Made by a program: the position numbers and the translations under genes. The notes under the pieces were generated by a model that was not told the origin of the DNA, did not search any database, and saw only the letters and a list, made by a program, of their open reading frames with translations. Source: Promethearchaeota archaeon (lineage in GTDB: Archaea; Asgardarchaeota; Lokiarchaeia; Sigynarchaeales; SOKP01). Taken from it: a stretch of 7,795 nt of DNA. Shown here one piece after another: positions 5,929 through 7,795 of the stretch; position 1 is the stretch's first letter, and each line of letters starts with the position of its first letter. The DNA lies in contig JAHLWJ010000203.1 of assembly GCA_019057975.1 (NCBI GenBank), positions 1 through 7,795 of the forward strand, given 5' to 3'.

Positions 5929-6720
5929 TTGGATTACAAACATATAATTGTTGAAAGAAAGGAACATCTTCTAATTGTCCGCCTTAATAGACCCGAAGTA
6001 TTAAATGCACTTCACCCTTATATACAATTGGAACTAGGGCAGGTGTTCAATGAGTTTGAGGATGATCCAAATATGTGGGTTGCCATCTTAACAGCTGTAG
6101 GAGAAAAAGCATTTTCTGCTGGAGCCGATTTAAAATGGGCAGCAACAACTAGTGTCGAAGAACAGAGAGAAGCATATGAAAAGGTAAGAAATCAAGCAGG
6201 TTACCTTATAAGAAATTTCAGAATTACAAAACCATTAATTGCTGCAGTAAATGGTCTTGCATATGGTGGAGGTTTTGAACTTGCTTTGAGTTGTGATCTT
6301 ATTATAGCCGCTGAAAACGCTACTTTTTGCTTACCCGAACCAGTAGTAGGGAGAGTTCCTTCGGGTGGGGGCATTCATCGATTAGTACGACAAATTCCGT
6401 ACCATGTAGCGATGGATATTCTCTTTACTCGTAAACGTATGTCTGCTCAAGAAGGAGTACAGCTTGGTTTTGTAAAAAAAGTGGTCCCATTTAATCAACT
6501 GATAGATGAAGCAGAGAAAATTGCTAATCTCATAATGGAAGGTTCCCCTCTGGCTATTCGAACTATAAAACAAATGGCAAATGATGGCCTTGAAATGACA
6601 TTGAAAGAAGCACTCTTTGCAAATTTTCCTCTCTTTACTAAATTTCTCCAATCTCATGATTTTAGAGAGGGTCCAAAAGCTTTCTCGGAAAAAAGAAAAC
6701 CAGTGTGGAAAGGAACTTAA
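5929..6720 (+). CDS. Enoyl-CoA hydratase/isomerase family protein (crotonase fold), copy 2
   Basis: This 263-residue protein starts at TTG and is a tandem paralogue of the preceding gene. By hand alignment about 73% of residues are identical, with a two-residue length difference near residues 84-99. It keeps both hydratase glutamates: E117 in GGGFELALSCDL and E137 in CLPEPVVGRVPSGGG. The oxyanion-hole segment reads AFSAGADLKW (61-70), the more typical form, where copy 1 has F in place of the second A. The last 22 residues (QSHDFREGPKAFSEKRKP then xWKGT) match copy 1 except one. The differences cluster in the loop around 84-98 and in a helix at about 225-240, regions that in crotonases line or cover the acyl pocket, so the two copies may prefer different chain lengths or branching. 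It is likely translated from the same mRNA as copy 1. A duplication for dosage is the alternative. It shows no sign of decay. Confidence 0.92.
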   Translation: MDYKHIIVERKEHLLIVRLNRPEVLNALHPYIQLELGQVFNEFEDDPNMWVAILTAVGEKAFSAGADLKWAATTSVEEQREAYEKVRNQAGYLIRNFRITKPLIAAVNGLAYGGGFELALSCDLIIAAENATFCLPEPVVGRVPSGGGIHRLVRQIPYHVAMDILFTRKRMSAQEGVQLGFVKKVVPFNQLIDEAEKIANLIMEGSPLAIRTIKQMANDGLEMTLKEALFANFPLFTKFLQSHDFREGPKAFSEKRKPVWKGT

Positions 6721-6800
6721 TTCTAATGATAATGATAAACTTTGTGCAATTTTAAAAAGAAAAAATAGGATATTTAACCTAACTAAAATTTTTATTTATG

Positions 6801-6810
6801 AAAATATAAC
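6801..6810 (+). promoter_or_regulatory. Weak candidate TATA box for the UroD-like gene
   Basis: AAAATATAAC lies 33-42 bases before the ATG at 6843, the right distance for a short-leader transcript. The 122-base spacer after the second hydratase has no clear terminator; only a T5 stretch occurs at 6789-6793. Read-through from the hydratase operon is therefore also possible. A weak Shine-Dalgarno-like AAGTGA sits at 6830-6835, seven bases before the ATG. Confidence 0.3.
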
Positions 6811-6842
6811 AATCAAATTAAAAACAGAAAAGTGAAATTCTT

Positions 6843-7795
6843 ATGACTTTATCTAAACGAGAGAGAATAATACGTTTTTTAGAACTTGATGATGAACCTG
6901 ATAAATGCCCAATCTTTACTTTTGGCTTTGAAACATCAGGTTGGGGAATGCAACAATATTATGACTCAGAAGAATATAAAAAAATCTTGGTAAAACCAGA
7001 AGAAATAGAATTTGGTCCAGAAAGATTTCGAACCAGAATTGCATGGTTGATTACTCAGATGAAGTTTTGGAATGCTGATTTAGTTATGAGTGACCCCTTT
7101 AAAAAGTATCAGAGAAATATTTATCCTATGCCCGAAGGGTATCCTGACGCAGAAAAACATAATTGGAATTGCATTAGCGGAAGGATTATGAGTGTTGGAG
7201 TATCTCCTATAACGGGGAGAGCTCATGAATGGTATGTAGATGGATTTTTTAAAACCAAAGAGAAACTTCATGAGGTTTGGGATGAATATGGAAAACCCAT
7301 CGATCGTCTTACTGAAGGGGAGCTTTCTCCTAAATTATGGAAAGAATATGTTGATGGTTTAAGCCCTTATGTATATCCTATGGCAAATCTTAGTTTAGCT
7401 ATGTCAGAATATTTATGTGAAGGTCACACTCATGGTTATGCAATGTATTTAATGCGTAAGGATCCCAAACATATTCATTATGTTATGAATGAGTATACTA
7501 AAGCTAATGTAGAGACTATAAAGAGATTAGCTGATGCTGGAGTTGAGATCGTTATGTTCCTAGATGATTTAGGTTATAAAGGACGAGGAATTTTTTCACC
7601 AAAAAATTTTAAAGAATTTGTTCTTCCTTATTATACACGTCTTTATCAAGCTGCTCGAAAGAAAGGGATGTTTATGGTTCAGCATAGTTGTGGATACCTA
7701 CATGATTACCTCCCTCTTATGGCAGATGCTGGATTAAATTGTATTCAAGCAGTACAACCAACCGCAGAAAATGATTTAGCTTATTTAGTTGATAC
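6843..7795 (+). CDS. UroD-superfamily protein, MtaA/MtbA-like methyltransferase type, cut by right edge
   Basis: From ATG 6843, 317 codons are open to the window edge; family members are about 340-400 residues, so a short C-terminal part is missing. The superfamily includes uroporphyrinogen decarboxylase and Zn-dependent methyltransferases that move methyl groups between corrinoid proteins and thiols such as coenzyme M. Seen: LSKRERIIRFLE at the N-terminus, MFLDDLGYKGRGIFSPKNFK (238-257), and the Zn-site pattern QHSCG (280-284) with H281 and C283, plus C300 in AGLNCIQAVQP. The H-x-C...C pattern points to the methyltransferase branch and away from haem-pathway UroD, whose active-site arginines near the N-terminus are not evident. 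The start is supported by AAGTGA seven bases upstream; the only other nearby frame-setting codon, GTG 6832, hits a stop at once. The methyl donor and acceptor cannot be named. No corrinoid protein gene lies in the window, though one may follow. Confidence 0.82.
   Translation, partial: MTLSKRERIIRFLELDDEPDKCPIFTFGFETSGWGMQQYYDSEEYKKILVKPEEIEFGPERFRTRIAWLITQMKFWNADLVMSDPFKKYQRNIYPMPEGYPDAEKHNWNCISGRIMSVGVSPITGRAHEWYVDGFFKTKEKLHEVWDEYGKPIDRLTEGELSPKLWKEYVDGLSPYVYPMANLSLAMSEYLCEGHTHGYAMYLMRKDPKHIHYVMNEYTKANVETIKRLADAGVEIVMFLDDLGYKGRGIFSPKNFKEFVLPYYTRLYQAARKKGMFMVQHSCGYLHDYLPLMADAGLNCIQAVQPTAENDLAYLVD

Noticed and set aside
1..7795. tRNA, rRNA, CRISPR array, transposase or att-type repeats
   Set aside because: I looked for T-loop GGTTCGA-like motifs, regularly spaced repeats and transposase-like coding sequence on both strands and saw none.

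Overview
The window is AT-rich DNA holding seven genes: six intact or edge-cut genes on the + strand or reading out of the left edge on the - strand, plus one probable decayed gene remnant. An archaeon is the best fit, and an Asgard (Lokiarchaeia-like) lineage is a reasonable guess. The reasons are low GC, TATA-like boxes about 35 bases upstream of genes that have no Shine-Dalgarno site, plain T-run terminators without GC hairpins, a TTG start behind a near-consensus GGAAGTGA site, and the mix of beta-oxidation, ferredoxin and UroD-type methyltransferase-like genes. This assignment is inference; no rRNA or tRNA gene is present to settle it.

Layout. Bases 1-1047 (- strand) encode the first 349 residues of an ADP-ribosylglycohydrolase-superfamily protein that runs off the left edge. 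Bases 1048-1468 are a divergent intergenic region. It holds a direct repeat near the hydrolase start, a locally GC-rich island that looks like a frameshifted 3' end of a lost gene (about 1142-1278), several T-runs, and a TATA box for the next gene. Bases 1469-3661 encode a FATP/SLC27-type acyl-CoA synthetase with an extra N-terminal domain that looks like a winged helix. Bases 3771-4898 encode a cysteine-rich protein with a winged-helix-like N-terminus, a CxC...C...C and CxCCxCCC region, and a C-terminal 2x[4Fe-4S] ferredoxin domain. After a T-run terminator and a new promoter come two tandem enoyl-CoA hydratase paralogues (5095-5892 and 5929-6720), about 73% identical by hand alignment and probably co-transcribed. 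From 6843 to the right edge runs a UroD-superfamily protein of the MtaA/MtbA corrinoid methyltransferase type, with its Zn-binding HxCG...C motif inside the window.

How the genes may work together. The synthetase would activate a carboxylic acid to its acyl-CoA, and the hydratases would hydrate the 2-enoyl-CoA. The ferredoxin-like protein could carry or sense electrons from the oxidation steps. This looks like part of a fatty-acid or other carboxylic-acid oxidation cluster; no acyl-CoA dehydrogenase, 3-hydroxyacyl-CoA dehydrogenase or thiolase lies inside the window. The UroD-like protein and the ADP-ribosylglycohydrolase have no evident pathway link to it. The most unusual feature is that two consecutive metabolic proteins each carry an N-terminal segment resembling a DNA-binding winged helix.
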